Assembly: GCA_023261685.1 (NCBI GenBank)
Contig: JAHFOM010000010.1
Location: 1 to 21,787, forward strand
Reading direction: 5' to 3'
DNA length: 21,787 bases
Source of the DNA: Candidatus Moraniibacteriota bacterium
GTDB lineage: Bacteria; Patescibacteriota; Minisyncoccia; Moranbacterales; UBA1568
Shown: in pieces, positions 1 to 7,567 of the stretch
Layout of the letters: each line of letters starts with the position of its first letter
Position numbering within the stretch: the stretch's first letter is position 1
Position numbers and translations under genes: made by a program
Notes under the pieces: model-generated
Database searches by the model: none
The model's input: only the letters and a program-made list of their open reading frames with translations
Told to the model about the DNA's origin: nothing

Positions 1-821
1 CTTTGGGCGACACTCCGGAAGAACAGCCGGCAGCACCATCCTTCCCTCTCGACAGCGAAAAAAATGCCACCGTCTTGGATGAGCCAACTGTCGCTGCCCA
101 AGAAGCAGACGCTGTCACATCAGTGCTCCTGCGCGATACTCCCTACCTCATCACCCAAAGTGGCGTATTCTCAGTGAGTGATACCATTCACTCCACTCTG
201 CCAGCAGGCAGCGGCACCCCCGTGTTTGCTACTCCGATGAATGATCTCGGTTTTATATTCCTCTACACCACTACCAAAGAACTCTTCGCGTGGAATCCCA
301 TCAATCGAGCCTTCGTCAAAAATACGCTGATACTGCCTCCCGGAGCCGTCGTCAAAGGTATGGGTACGTACTTGACGTATCTCTACGTCCTTGATGGCAC
401 TACCAGCCAAATATACCGCTACCCGCGCGCCGAGGGCGGCTTCGGAGAACCAGTAGCGTGGCTGAAAGATTCCGTCACACTCGGAGAAGAGCCTCTCTTG
501 GCTCTCAGTGAAACCATTTTCCTCTCCACGACGAGAGATACTGTTCAAGCCTTTTTCCGCGGACGCTTCGCCAAAAACCTCGAGTCCCCCGCCACCCCGC
601 TTGCGGTCACGGCTATTTTTACAGAAAGAAATCTCACCAATGTTTACGCTCTAGATAGCACCAACAAACGCATCCTCGTCTGGAACCAAGACGGTGCGCT
701 CCTCAAGCAATACTTTTCCGAAAGCCTAGTGGAAACGCAATCCATCACTGTCAATGAAAAAACCAACACGGCTTTCGTCACGACTTCAAACTCTCTCCTT
801 TCTTTTCCACTGAAGCCATAA
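1..821 (+). CDS. Beta-propeller-like protein, C-terminal part (gene cut by window edge)
   Basis: The frame is open from the first bases and ends at TAA at 819-821. The first possible start is a TTG at position 3 with no room for a ribosome binding site, so I read this as the 3' part of a longer gene. The visible 270 or so residues begin with a Pro/Glu/Ala-rich low-complexity stretch (about residues 1-40). They continue as short repeating beta-strand units with aromatic and glycine turns, for example YLYVLDGTTSQIYRYP near residue 127 and VYALDSTNKRILVW near residue 216. That pattern is typical of NHL/PQQ-like beta-propellers that bind ligands or proteins, often outside the membrane. Any N-terminal membrane or enzymatic domain lies outside the window. 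The propeller call is inference from pattern; no specific function can be given. Confidence 0.6.
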   Translation, partial: LGDTPEEQPAAPSFPLDSEKNATVLDEPTVAAQEADAVTSVLLRDTPYLITQSGVFSVSDTIHSTLPAGSGTPVFATPMNDLGFIFLYTTTKELFAWNPINRAFVKNTLILPPGAVVKGMGTYLTYLYVLDGTTSQIYRYPRAEGGFGEPVAWLKDSVTLGEEPLLALSETIFLSTTRDTVQAFFRGRFAKNLESPATPLAVTAIFTERNLTNVYALDSTNKRILVWNQDGALLKQYFSESLVETQSITVNEKTNTAFVTTSNSLLSFPLKP

Positions 822-830
822 AAACAGAAA

Positions 831-867
831 ACCCACCGAGGCAGATTTTCCGCCGGGTGGGTGTTTT
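831..867. terminator. Bidirectional intrinsic terminator
   Basis: ACCCACC (831-837) pairs with GGTGGGT (856-862), and an inner GGC (840-842) pairs with GCC (852-854). On the + strand the stem is followed by GTTTT. On the - strand it is followed by TTTTC and a further T run. It sits between the convergent genes ending at 821 and 866 and can serve both. Confidence 0.85.
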
Positions 868-1192
868 AGAGAAATTTTTTGATCTCGGCATTAAATGTAT
901 ACTGATTCGCCTCGGTCAAGACAATCCAGTGGTCCTTTTCATTTGCAAGGGATCCCATCAAAACTACTTGGGTGTCTTCCTCACACAAAATTTCAATGTA
1001 TCCCCTGGAAAGGCAATGTTCCACGCTAGAAACCTTATAGCGGTTGTAAACACTGAGGAAAGGAAAGATGGTCTCTCCCGCCCTCGGAAGCACATCCCAG
1101 TTGACAAAACGGGAAACAGAACTTATCCGATTTACGTCACCTGCTGATCCTGTCAGAGGATCCGTATTGAGAATAGTCACAAGAAAGCGCAT
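866..1192 (-). CDS. 108-aa protein of unknown function
   Basis: I do not recognise this family. The start is well supported: on the - strand AAAGGAGAG precedes the ATG, with AGGAG at 1199-1203 and a 6-nt spacing. A near-consensus promoter lies about 80 nt upstream. The protein is soluble in appearance and mixed alpha/beta, with alternating hydrophobic segments (FLVTILNTD at the N-terminus, GYIEILCEEDTQVVLMG near residues 64-80). It has no signal peptide and no membrane helix. The gene stands alone between terminators, so it is probably monocistronic. An antisense frame at 857-1147 (+) covers most of it but has no such start signals. The coding call is fairly secure; function is unknown. Confidence 0.75.
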   Translation of the reverse strand: MRFLVTILNTDPLTGSAGDVNRISSVSRFVNWDVLPRAGETIFPFLSVYNRYKVSSVEHCLSRGYIEILCEEDTQVVLMGSLANEKDHWIVLTEANQYTFNAEIKKFL

Positions 1193-1215
1193 TGAACTCT
1201 CCTTTTGTGAAACAA

Positions 1216-1239
1216 CTTTTCCCTATGATGCGGGGAAAG
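1216..1239 (-). promoter_or_regulatory. Leader hairpin upstream of the 108-aa gene
   Basis: CTTTTCCC (1216-1223) and GGGGAAAG (1232-1239) form an 8-bp stem with one G-U pair and an 8-nt loop. It lies in the untranslated leader between the promoter at 1273-1301 and the ribosome binding site at 1199-1203. It may stabilise the mRNA or control it; this is not shown. Confidence 0.4.
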
Positions 1240-1272
1240 AACGCTCTCGCAAGTGTTTACCTACGACTGTTT

Positions 1273-1301
1273 ATTATACTCCTTTTTTACCGAAAAGTCA
1301 A
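1273..1301 (-). promoter_or_regulatory. Sigma-70-type promoter for the 108-aa gene
   Basis: On the - strand TTGACT (1296-1301) is followed after 17 nt by TATAAT (1273-1278). This is close to consensus. The expected transcript start near 1266 gives a leader of about 74 nt. Confidence 0.75.
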
Positions 1302-1306
1302 TAGGG

Positions 1307-1400
1307 CTCACTCACATTCCATTCTGAAGTACAATGGTTCAGCAGCCAAAAAATTCTTTTGACGGCTGAACTGAGGTGAGTAAAAGTGCACTTCAGATGA
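1307..1400. other. Nested inverted repeats in the gap after the ATPase gene
   Basis: The gap between the ATPase stop (1425) and the promoter at 1301 holds several complementary segments. CTGAAGT (1324-1330) pairs with ACTTCAG (1390-1396), and GTTCAGC (1337-1343) pairs with GCTGAAC (1365-1371). CTCAC (1307-1311) can pair with GTGAG (1376-1380), crossing the first pair, and CCATT (1319-1323) can pair with AATGG (1333-1337). It may be the 3' untranslated region or terminator of the ATPase operon, although no clear T run follows. Confidence 0.4.
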
Positions 1401-1424
1401 GGATTTGAGGGCAAAGAGAATTAC

Positions 1425-3914
1425 TTATACCTTCACGCCTTCTGCCATCTGGATGCGGCTCATAATTTCCCGGTTGACGAGGGTGGCGTCGCGGCCGTAG
1501 CGCAGGCGTGAAAACTCTTTGAGCGCGTTGGCGACCTCTTGGTCCCCGTGGGTCGGCGGATAGGTCTGCATATTGAACGGCTTGGTGAGCTCATTATTCA
1601 TCAGGAGACGGACGAAACAGTGGTAATTATCCACGTTCATAATATCGTTCGCCGTAAACACCGGCGCGAACTGTTTCTCCAGAAACTCCGCGTCTTCCGG
1701 ACCGACGCGGAACGTCGTGAGCGATCCGACGTTGCCGAAGACCGCCTTGGAAATCTCTTCTTTCAACTGTCCGATGAACTGATGCGCGAGAATGAGTACG
1801 AGGCGGTACTTGCGCGCTTCGGAAAGAATCTGCGCGATGGATGTCGTGGTGACGTTCTGGAACTCATCGAGATAGAGATAAAAATCCTTGCGCTCAGCTT
1901 CTGGCATATCCACCCGCGAGAGCGCCGCCATCAGAATCTTGCCAACGATCACCATTCCGAGCAGACGGGCATTGATCTCGCCGATTTTTCCTTTGGAAAG
2001 ATTGACGAGAATAATTTTGTTCGTATCCATACACTCGCGGAAATTGATGGCGCTTTTTTGCTGAGCGATAATCGGGCGCATCATATCGTTGGAAATGAAT
2101 GTCGTCAGCTTGGAAGTGATGTAAGGCACCATATTGGCGAGCGCCGCCTCCCCTCCGGCCTTCTCGGCCTCCTTCAGCCAGAAGTCCCGCACGATCGGAT
2201 TCGTGCAGTGCGAGAGCTTGTAGCGGCGGAATTCCTCATCCGCCAATACCTTGGGAATCTCCATCAGGGTTGATCCACTCTCCGGATGTTCCATAATGAG
2301 GAGCATCGCGTTTCGCATATACTGCTCGAACATCGGTCCGCCGGTCGCCTTCATATCGTAGAGCTGGTCGAAGATGCCGATCATCTCGTTGATGACGAAG
2401 GTCTTCTGCTCGGGATGCGCCGGATCGTATTCGAGCATATTGATACCGATCGGACGCGCGACATCCGCCGGATCAAAAATAATCACGTCTTCGACGCGGT
2501 CTTTGGGAATGGCGGTCAGGATGTCCTCGATGGCATCGCCGTGCGGGTCGATGAAGCAGAAACCTTTGCCGGCCTTCGCGTCTTTCTTCGCCAGTTCCTG
2601 CAGATAGTTGGACTTGCCCACGCCGGTCTGTCCAACGACATACATATGACGGCGGCGATCATTCTCCGTGATGCGAATTTCCGTCTTGGCTCCCCGATAA
2701 TCATTGAACCCGAGCAGAATACCGTCTGTCGGGATATTGACCGGCGGCGGGGCCGAACCAGCTTTCAGCCATTTGATTTTCGGCGTCTCGGTGGTAGAAA
2801 TAGGGAAGTGAAAGATGCTCGCCACTTCTTCCACTGACAGCATCATCTGAACTTCATCATCGAAGTTCCGGAAGATATAATCATACACGGCTCGTTTCTG
2901 TTTGAGGCGTTTTTTCACGCGAAAACTATTGATATCCGGATTTTCAAATTGTCCGAACGCATTTTCCATATGCGCGAGGATCTCTTCGGCACGTTCACTC
3001 GTCGCTCCCGACGCGATGAGACGAATATTCACCCGAAAAGCGCCCTTATTCGCTTTGCTATCGATAGTCTTGACCAACTCCTGTTCTTCTGGAGTCAGAT
3101 TGACTATCTTTTTTTCCTCCGGGACAGATGTATTCTGGCGGGGATTGGCGATGACACCTACCATTCCCTTGCCGACGGTACTCCCGAAATCCCTGAACAA
3201 TGAATGCCCCTCCGCATCCTTCAAGCGCTTGCCTTCCTGCATTTTCTGGGCGATTTTCTTGCCTTCTTTGCGCCATCCGGTAGGCGCTCGTGCCAAAATG
3301 ACCTGAATCGCCGCTCCCTCTTCTATGGTCTTCAGCTTACTCAAAGCATTGGAAATCTCGTTGAGCGGATCGATATCCACCGTCCGATACGTGCGGATCG
3401 GCAAAGCCTGATTGCGCGCGAGCTCAAGCACGGAGACCGCGGTAACACTCCCGGGAGAAAAAATGGTATAGTCGGACACTTTTTCGATGACAGCGTGCGG
3501 GAAAAAACTATGAATCTGTTTCTCGGCGCTTTCCCGAAAACGCTTGGGAAATGAGAGGTAGAAAAATATCTCTTCGCTCGAAGACGGATTGGCGATTTCA
3601 AACACGATCGTCGGCGTATCAAAAAACATCCGCTTGAGCAGATTTCCTTTCGGCTTGAGCACGGTCAATGAAGAGAGGAGCTGTTCCATCGCAAGGATTT
3701 CCTCTTTCCATGCTTCCGCACCCGGCTCTCGACTGGCTTCCACTTTCTTACGGGTCACACGAACCATCTCCAGATCCATATTGACCGACTGATTCACCTG
3801 ATAACGGAAACGAAAAAAACTCCGGATAACGAGAAACCCACCACTGACCAGAGCCACTGACGCGAACAGCCACGAAAGAGGCAGCAGTATGATATTCAGA
3901 TCAAAACCATCCAT
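1425..3914 (-). CDS. TraG/VirD4-like ATPase with N-terminal membrane segment
   Basis: This 829-aa protein looks like the membrane-anchored coupling ATPase (VirD4/TraD/TraG group) that is common in Patescibacteria. A hydrophobic helix lies at residues 7-30, followed by a middle region of about 380 residues of unknown fold. The ATPase module then carries Walker A GQTGVGKS at residues 428-435, FIDPHGDA soon after, and Walker B YLYLDEFQN with D683-E684. HQFIGQL follows as a VirD4-like motif. VirD4 proteins feed DNA or protein substrates into type IV secretion channels; here the substrate is unknown. I chose ATG 3912-3914. A GTG at 3972-3974 is in frame, but the 20 extra residues are encoded by a repetitive stretch and would precede the membrane helix. 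It is the last gene of the run beginning at 8893. Confidence 0.85.
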   Translation of the reverse strand: MDGFDLNIILLPLSWLFASVALVSGGFLVIRSFFRFRYQVNQSVNMDLEMVRVTRKKVEASREPGAEAWKEEILAMEQLLSSLTVLKPKGNLLKRMFFDTPTIVFEIANPSSSEEIFFYLSFPKRFRESAEKQIHSFFPHAVIEKVSDYTIFSPGSVTAVSVLELARNQALPIRTYRTVDIDPLNEISNALSKLKTIEEGAAIQVILARAPTGWRKEGKKIAQKMQEGKRLKDAEGHSLFRDFGSTVGKGMVGVIANPRQNTSVPEEKKIVNLTPEEQELVKTIDSKANKGAFRVNIRLIASGATSERAEEILAHMENAFGQFENPDINSFRVKKRLKQKRAVYDYIFRNFDDEVQMMLSVEEVASIFHFPISTTETPKIKWLKAGSAPPPVNIPTDGILLGFNDYRGAKTEIRITENDRRRHMYVVGQTGVGKSNYLQELAKKDAKAGKGFCFIDPHGDAIEDILTAIPKDRVEDVIIFDPADVARPIGINMLEYDPAHPEQKTFVINEMIGIFDQLYDMKATGGPMFEQYMRNAMLLIMEHPESGSTLMEIPKVLADEEFRRYKLSHCTNPIVRDFWLKEAEKAGGEAALANMVPYITSKLTTFISNDMMRPIIAQQKSAINFRECMDTNKIILVNLSKGKIGEINARLLGMVIVGKILMAALSRVDMPEAERKDFYLYLDEFQNVTTTSIAQILSEARKYRLVLILAHQFIGQLKEEISKAVFGNVGSLTTFRVGPEDAEFLEKQFAPVFTANDIMNVDNYHCFVRLLMNNELTKPFNMQTYPPTHGDQEVANALKEFSRLRYGRDATLVNREIMSRIQMAEGVKV

Positions 3915-4064
3915 AATATTCAAAGCACAGTTTTCAAAGCACAAACTCCAAACAAAGACCAACTTCCAAAACACAAGAGCGAAGCAAATGCTTCATCGAT
4001 TTGTGTTTTTCGTATTGTGTTTTGTTTGGTTTTTGTATTTTTTGTTTTGTGTTTTTTAAAAACT
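3915..4064. repeat. Low-complexity CAAAACACAA-type repeat region with central hairpin
   Basis: This 150-bp gap holds an A/C-rich half (3919-3975) and a T/G-rich half (4001-4056) that are roughly inverted copies. AACACAA/TTGTGTT arms surround a GAAGC/GCTTC stem near 3980-3995. Next to the ATPase start lies an 11-bp direct repeat TTCAAAGCACA at 3919-3929 and 3933-3943. No gene is seen here. Similar quasi-tandem arrays adjoin other starts in this window. Confidence 0.6.
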
Positions 4065-4499
4065 CTAATCTTTTTGAATCAGACCCCGTGCCAACAGCCC
4101 CTCATACAGTCTGTCCGCCAAGGCGTCGTGCACCTGATCAAGGGCATAATAATCATCCAATGTCCGGGCAACCTTGACCGCGTGTACCACACCCTTGGCA
4201 CCCGCCAAATCAAGAATCTTTTGAATCTTACTTTCCTCATCGACGGTAGCGTTGACGTGTTTCGCATCCAAAAGAACATCTTCATTGGTATGGGTGCTCG
4301 AGGCAGTGGTCGGAACAACTGTGGCAAGAATTTCTTTATATTTTCCTTCGGCACGATCTTCCTTTTGTTCATTCGAGGCAATACCGGTTTCGAGAGGAAA
4401 AATTTCCAATTCCCCCTCCGAAAGAGATTTGCGCTCGGGAGAAAACTCTCCCTTCGAACCCTCAACGCTCTCTCTTCCTAACATTTTTTCTTCTGTCAT
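4065..4499 (-). CDS. 144-aa acidic protein of unknown function
   Basis: A small acidic protein in the ATPase operon. The first 90 residues are Glu/Ser-rich and probably disordered. The last 55 residues (from about KIQKILDLAGAKG) form a compact, likely helical domain that includes LDDYYALDQVHDALADRLYE. No membrane helix or signal peptide is seen. It ends 150 nt before the ATPase start and begins 59 nt after the stop of the DUF5663-like gene. The position suggests a partner or accessory factor of the ATPase; I do not recognise a named family. No strong ribosome binding site precedes the ATG at 4497-4499. Confidence 0.75.
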   Translation of the reverse strand: MTEEKMLGRESVEGSKGEFSPERKSLSEGELEIFPLETGIASNEQKEDRAEGKYKEILATVVPTTASSTHTNEDVLLDAKHVNATVDEESKIQKILDLAGAKGVVHAVKVARTLDDYYALDQVHDALADRLYEGLLARGLIQKD

Positions 4500-4558
4500 A
4501 AATATCGCATCGATAAAGGATAAGTACTCTATGAAATATATCTTGCATCGAACATTGT

Positions 4559-4867
4559 CTACACTGTCCCGGCTGCCTGCATTTCTTCTTTGAACGCGGT
4601 AACGATTCCTCTGACAAAAATATCGTACCCGGGAATTTTTTGGTCAAAAAAAGCGTCAATTGCTTCCTGCTTGGCGCCCGCATCCAGCAACGCCTCATAT
4701 TCTGCTACGCCGGCATCGCCGATTTTCTCCATCGTTTCGAGAAAAATCCGCTTCAGCAATACTTCTCCCATATTTGCCAGCAGCGCCTCCTGCTTGTCCT
4801 TGGGCAGTTGCTCAAGATGCAGATCGCGTACCAGTTCCTCTTTGATGCTCGTGTAATCAAGTGCCAT
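4559..4867 (-). CDS. DUF5663-like small helical protein
   Basis: The 102-aa sequence is all-helical and acidic, with the pattern LEQLPKDKQEALLANMGEVL near residues 18-37. It resembles the DUF5663 family, small proteins seen in Patescibacteria, whose function is unknown. It has no membrane segment and no cysteines. The start at 4865-4867 follows a weak AAGATAT-type sequence. The gene begins 23 nt after the stop of the 890-aa gene and is probably co-transcribed with it. The family assignment is from memory of the pattern and would need a profile search; the coding call is firm. Confidence 0.75.
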   Translation of the reverse strand: MALDYTSIKEELVRDLHLEQLPKDKQEALLANMGEVLLKRIFLETMEKIGDAGVAEYEALLDAGAKQEAIDAFFDQKIPGYDIFVRGIVTAFKEEMQAAGTV

Positions 4868-4890
4868 ATATATGTATATCTTACAATTTA

Positions 4891-7563
4891 TTATATTGAA
4901 AAGAGCTTCGGAAGAAAAATGCGCTTCCCTGTCGGATGTTCGACGCTGAGCATCGCCATCCGCATCACGTATGCGTAGACTTTTTCTTCGGGATCCGGTA
5001 ATCCCAGTTTATTGCCGTATGTTTGTCCTGCTAATCGGACAAATTTCCCCAGACCGGTACCATTGATCATCGCCATATTAAGCGTAGCGAATGTCTTGTC
5101 CCCTATACTCCGCATCAGCGCCGGATTATCCTGAGAAATAAAATTCATATACTCGATGCCTGATTCTCTGAACAGAGGGAGCGCGTCTTCATGCAACTTG
5201 AAATACTCTTTATAAGACTGCAGATTGTACTCTTTACCCAAAACGATATCCCTCTCATATTGGATGTCGGCTGTCGCCGGATTATCATTGTAGATTTCTT
5301 CAGGAGAATTTCCCGAAACATCCCCGTTCGGTTCTCTGAGATTCAACGTGTCGCTCTCAGGTACGCTGTCCGCCGCGTCACCCTCTATACTTCCCGGTGT
5401 TTCAGGAACATCAGGAGCAATAATCACTTCTCCCTCCGGCAGAACTTCTCCTCCGACTACTTTCTGAATATCTTCAGCCGTCAAAAGCTCACTGAATCTG
5501 ATCGTCTCTCCGGCATATATCCGGTTGATATCACCGCTCCGAAACCCGACTTCGCCCTGCTGTTCCGGTGTCATCTCCGCCAACCGCTCGGCAATAATGT
5601 TTTCCAGTTTTTGTACCATCGTATTTTGCTGTGCTTCAGAGAGACCCTCCGGCAAGCGCGACTCAAGGACGCCCCATAATCCGCGCGGTCCATCCGCCCG
5701 AGTCAGATTATAATCTTGCAGAAAGTTCCGACCGCCATCCTCAAGCAGTACCTCGTGCGCCAACTCCTCTGTCGCTTCCGGCGTGTATTCGATTGTCGCC
5801 GGCGATGATGCGTCAGAGCCTGACTCCGTTGCCAAAGCTTTCTTGATATCCGCTATCAGATTTTCTTGTTCCGTAGGGACAGGATGATCTGGTACTTCCC
5901 GAGCGCCTATGCCGTTTTGAACGTCCGCTCCCAGAGCCGGCTGAGAAGAATCATCAAGCGTAGGCTCCTCAGGAATCGGAGCATTATCCGTAAATTCCAT
6001 ACTGCCAGCCGGCGCCGGAACAGCTTCCGGTGCTTCACCGTCAACAACATTATCCATAACCTCCTCTACATACGCCCCGGCTGCCTGCAAGGCTTCCTGC
6101 CCACCCAGATTTTCCATCACATACGTCCCGGCTGCCTGCAAGGCCTCTTTTCCGCCGAGATGTTCCATCACCAATTGAGAAAAAGCTCCGGAACCGATGC
6201 CGACACCGATGCCGAGTGCCGCTCCTTTACGGAGCAGCATATCGCGTTTCTTTTTTTGCAGTTTGCTATCAAGCGCATTGATATCCTCTCTGATAATTTG
6301 CTGCAATCGGCTCTCTAGATCCTCTCGATCACCGGTCATAATAGACAGATGCAATCTACCATCCCTCATCTGCTGGTCAATTTCTTTGTGCGCCTGTGAG
6401 GATTCTTTTTTCTCAGCCAATTTTTCGAGCAGACCTTCGGCACTGACAAAAGTACCCGCACCCGACAAGAGTCTTTTAGCAAGCAAAGAGGCGCCTCCAG
6501 TAGCGAAACTCGCTCCGATCAAACCCGCCGAAAGAGCTAACTTTTTCGTCAAAGAGAGCTTATTGTATTCCTTGCCAATATTTTCAAAAACACCCGCGAC
6601 CCTGTCTCCCCACTGCTTATTTTCTCTCCGCACATCGGTCCGCGCCCGGTAGAGCTCCACGGCCTCGTCATACTTGAAATAACGGAGCGTGAGTGCGAAA
6701 GCCTCCTTCATCGCCTCACCGGTGACTCCAGATTCTTTAATCGCTTGAAACTGTAAATCCTGAAAAAGCAAAAGTTTTTCCTTATAGATATCTTGGTAGC
6801 TCTCTACATCGGAATTCGCGCCAAGAGCGGAATCTTCCGACTTCAAGCGGAAAAAGCTCTTCACCTTGTTCCAGCTTGACGTCTTATTGAAATCCTCCTT
6901 GATAAACTGCCGACGCGCCTCGGCTACTTCCTCCTGCGCCTTTCTCAACCGATCATCGACAGGAGAAACTGATTCTTTTTCATTCTTCTCGGTTACTGTT
7001 TCTCTTATGGCTAGCCAGCCCTCGCGCTTGCCGCCTTGAGCAAATCCAGACTCACTATCCGGTTCTTGCGATTTGACCAACTCTACGAGCTCCGCACTTT
7101 CTATTTCTTTTGCCTCTAATTCCTCCGGCGGTTTTTCCGGCTCACTCTCTCCCCTAGGCGACACCATATTTTCAGGCACAACACTCCCACCTTCCTGATC
7201 TTTTGGCTTCCCTTTTTTTCTTTGGCTTCTTCGGAATGACTTTACCCCCTCATTCTCTCCTTTGATCGGTGGTTTTTCATTGGCAGACAGATGTGAGTCA
7301 TCCTCAGTCGGCACCGATGTTTCCTGCACTACAGCGTCGATAGTGACAACCGGTTTTTCAGTCATAGATTCTGGCTTCTCGGAAAACTGCTGACGCACCG
7401 TTTGCGCTTCCTCATCAGAAAGAGGGAGAGGTTCACCGGGATCTGAGACAGCATCTTTTGGCGGATACTTCCGCCGGAAGTCCTCGGCTGCCTTTTCCAT
7501 AATCGCTTGAGCTTTTTCCGGGCTCAACTCAAATCTCGCTGATTTTTTTGGTTTTTCTGACAT
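4891..7563 (-). CDS. 890-aa multidomain protein with hydrophobic segments, function unknown
   Basis: A large protein in the ATPase operon. Residues 1-230 are highly charged and probably disordered. Residues 230-330 are helical. Two Gly/Ala-rich hydrophobic stretches (about 341-375 and 446-465) look like membrane-inserting helices. Residues 466-499 hold two copies of a 17-residue unit containing LGGxEALQAAGxYV. A Pro/Glu linker follows (505-560). Residues 626-695, from GLWGVLESRL to GETIRFSELL, recall the LysM-like modules of other Patescibacterial proteins, which is tentative. A last globular part (about 770-890) ends the protein. The gene starts 4 nt after the stop of the 441-aa gene, so the two are translationally close. 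The context suggests a membrane scaffold or channel part working with the ATPase; this is inference. Confidence 0.8.
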   Translation of the reverse strand: MSEKPKKSARFELSPEKAQAIMEKAAEDFRRKYPPKDAVSDPGEPLPLSDEEAQTVRQQFSEKPESMTEKPVVTIDAVVQETSVPTEDDSHLSANEKPPIKGENEGVKSFRRSQRKKGKPKDQEGGSVVPENMVSPRGESEPEKPPEELEAKEIESAELVELVKSQEPDSESGFAQGGKREGWLAIRETVTEKNEKESVSPVDDRLRKAQEEVAEARRQFIKEDFNKTSSWNKVKSFFRLKSEDSALGANSDVESYQDIYKEKLLLFQDLQFQAIKESGVTGEAMKEAFALTLRYFKYDEAVELYRARTDVRRENKQWGDRVAGVFENIGKEYNKLSLTKKLALSAGLIGASFATGGASLLAKRLLSGAGTFVSAEGLLEKLAEKKESSQAHKEIDQQMRDGRLHLSIMTGDREDLESRLQQIIREDINALDSKLQKKKRDMLLRKGAALGIGVGIGSGAFSQLVMEHLGGKEALQAAGTYVMENLGGQEALQAAGAYVEEVMDNVVDGEAPEAVPAPAGSMEFTDNAPIPEEPTLDDSSQPALGADVQNGIGAREVPDHPVPTEQENLIADIKKALATESGSDASSPATIEYTPEATEELAHEVLLEDGGRNFLQDYNLTRADGPRGLWGVLESRLPEGLSEAQQNTMVQKLENIIAERLAEMTPEQQGEVGFRSGDINRIYAGETIRFSELLTAEDIQKVVGGEVLPEGEVIIAPDVPETPGSIEGDAADSVPESDTLNLREPNGDVSGNSPEEIYNDNPATADIQYERDIVLGKEYNLQSYKEYFKLHEDALPLFRESGIEYMNFISQDNPALMRSIGDKTFATLNMAMINGTGLGKFVRLAGQTYGNKLGLPDPEEKVYAYVMRMAMLSVEHPTGKRIFLPKLFSI
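6071..6172 (-). repeat. 51-bp tandem duplication inside the 890-aa gene
   Basis: Two adjacent 51-bp units (6071-6121 and 6122-6172) encode the two 17-residue repeats with LGGxEALQAAG. The first 24 or so bases of each unit are nearly identical. The length keeps the frame. Confidence 0.8.
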
Positions 7564-7567
7564 ATTT

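Noticed and set aside
857..1147. 96-codon frame on the + strand
   Set aside because: It overlaps the - strand gene at 866-1192, which has a good ribosome binding site and promoter; the + frame starts inside the terminator and has neither.
1539..2837. Two long + strand frames opposite the ATPase gene
   Set aside because: The - strand frame has clear Walker motifs; the + frames are His/Arg-rich antisense shadows.
3915..3974. GTG start 20 codons upstream for the ATPase
   Set aside because: The extra codons fall in the repetitive spacer and would add Cys/Trp-rich residues before the membrane helix; ATG at 3914 is more likely.
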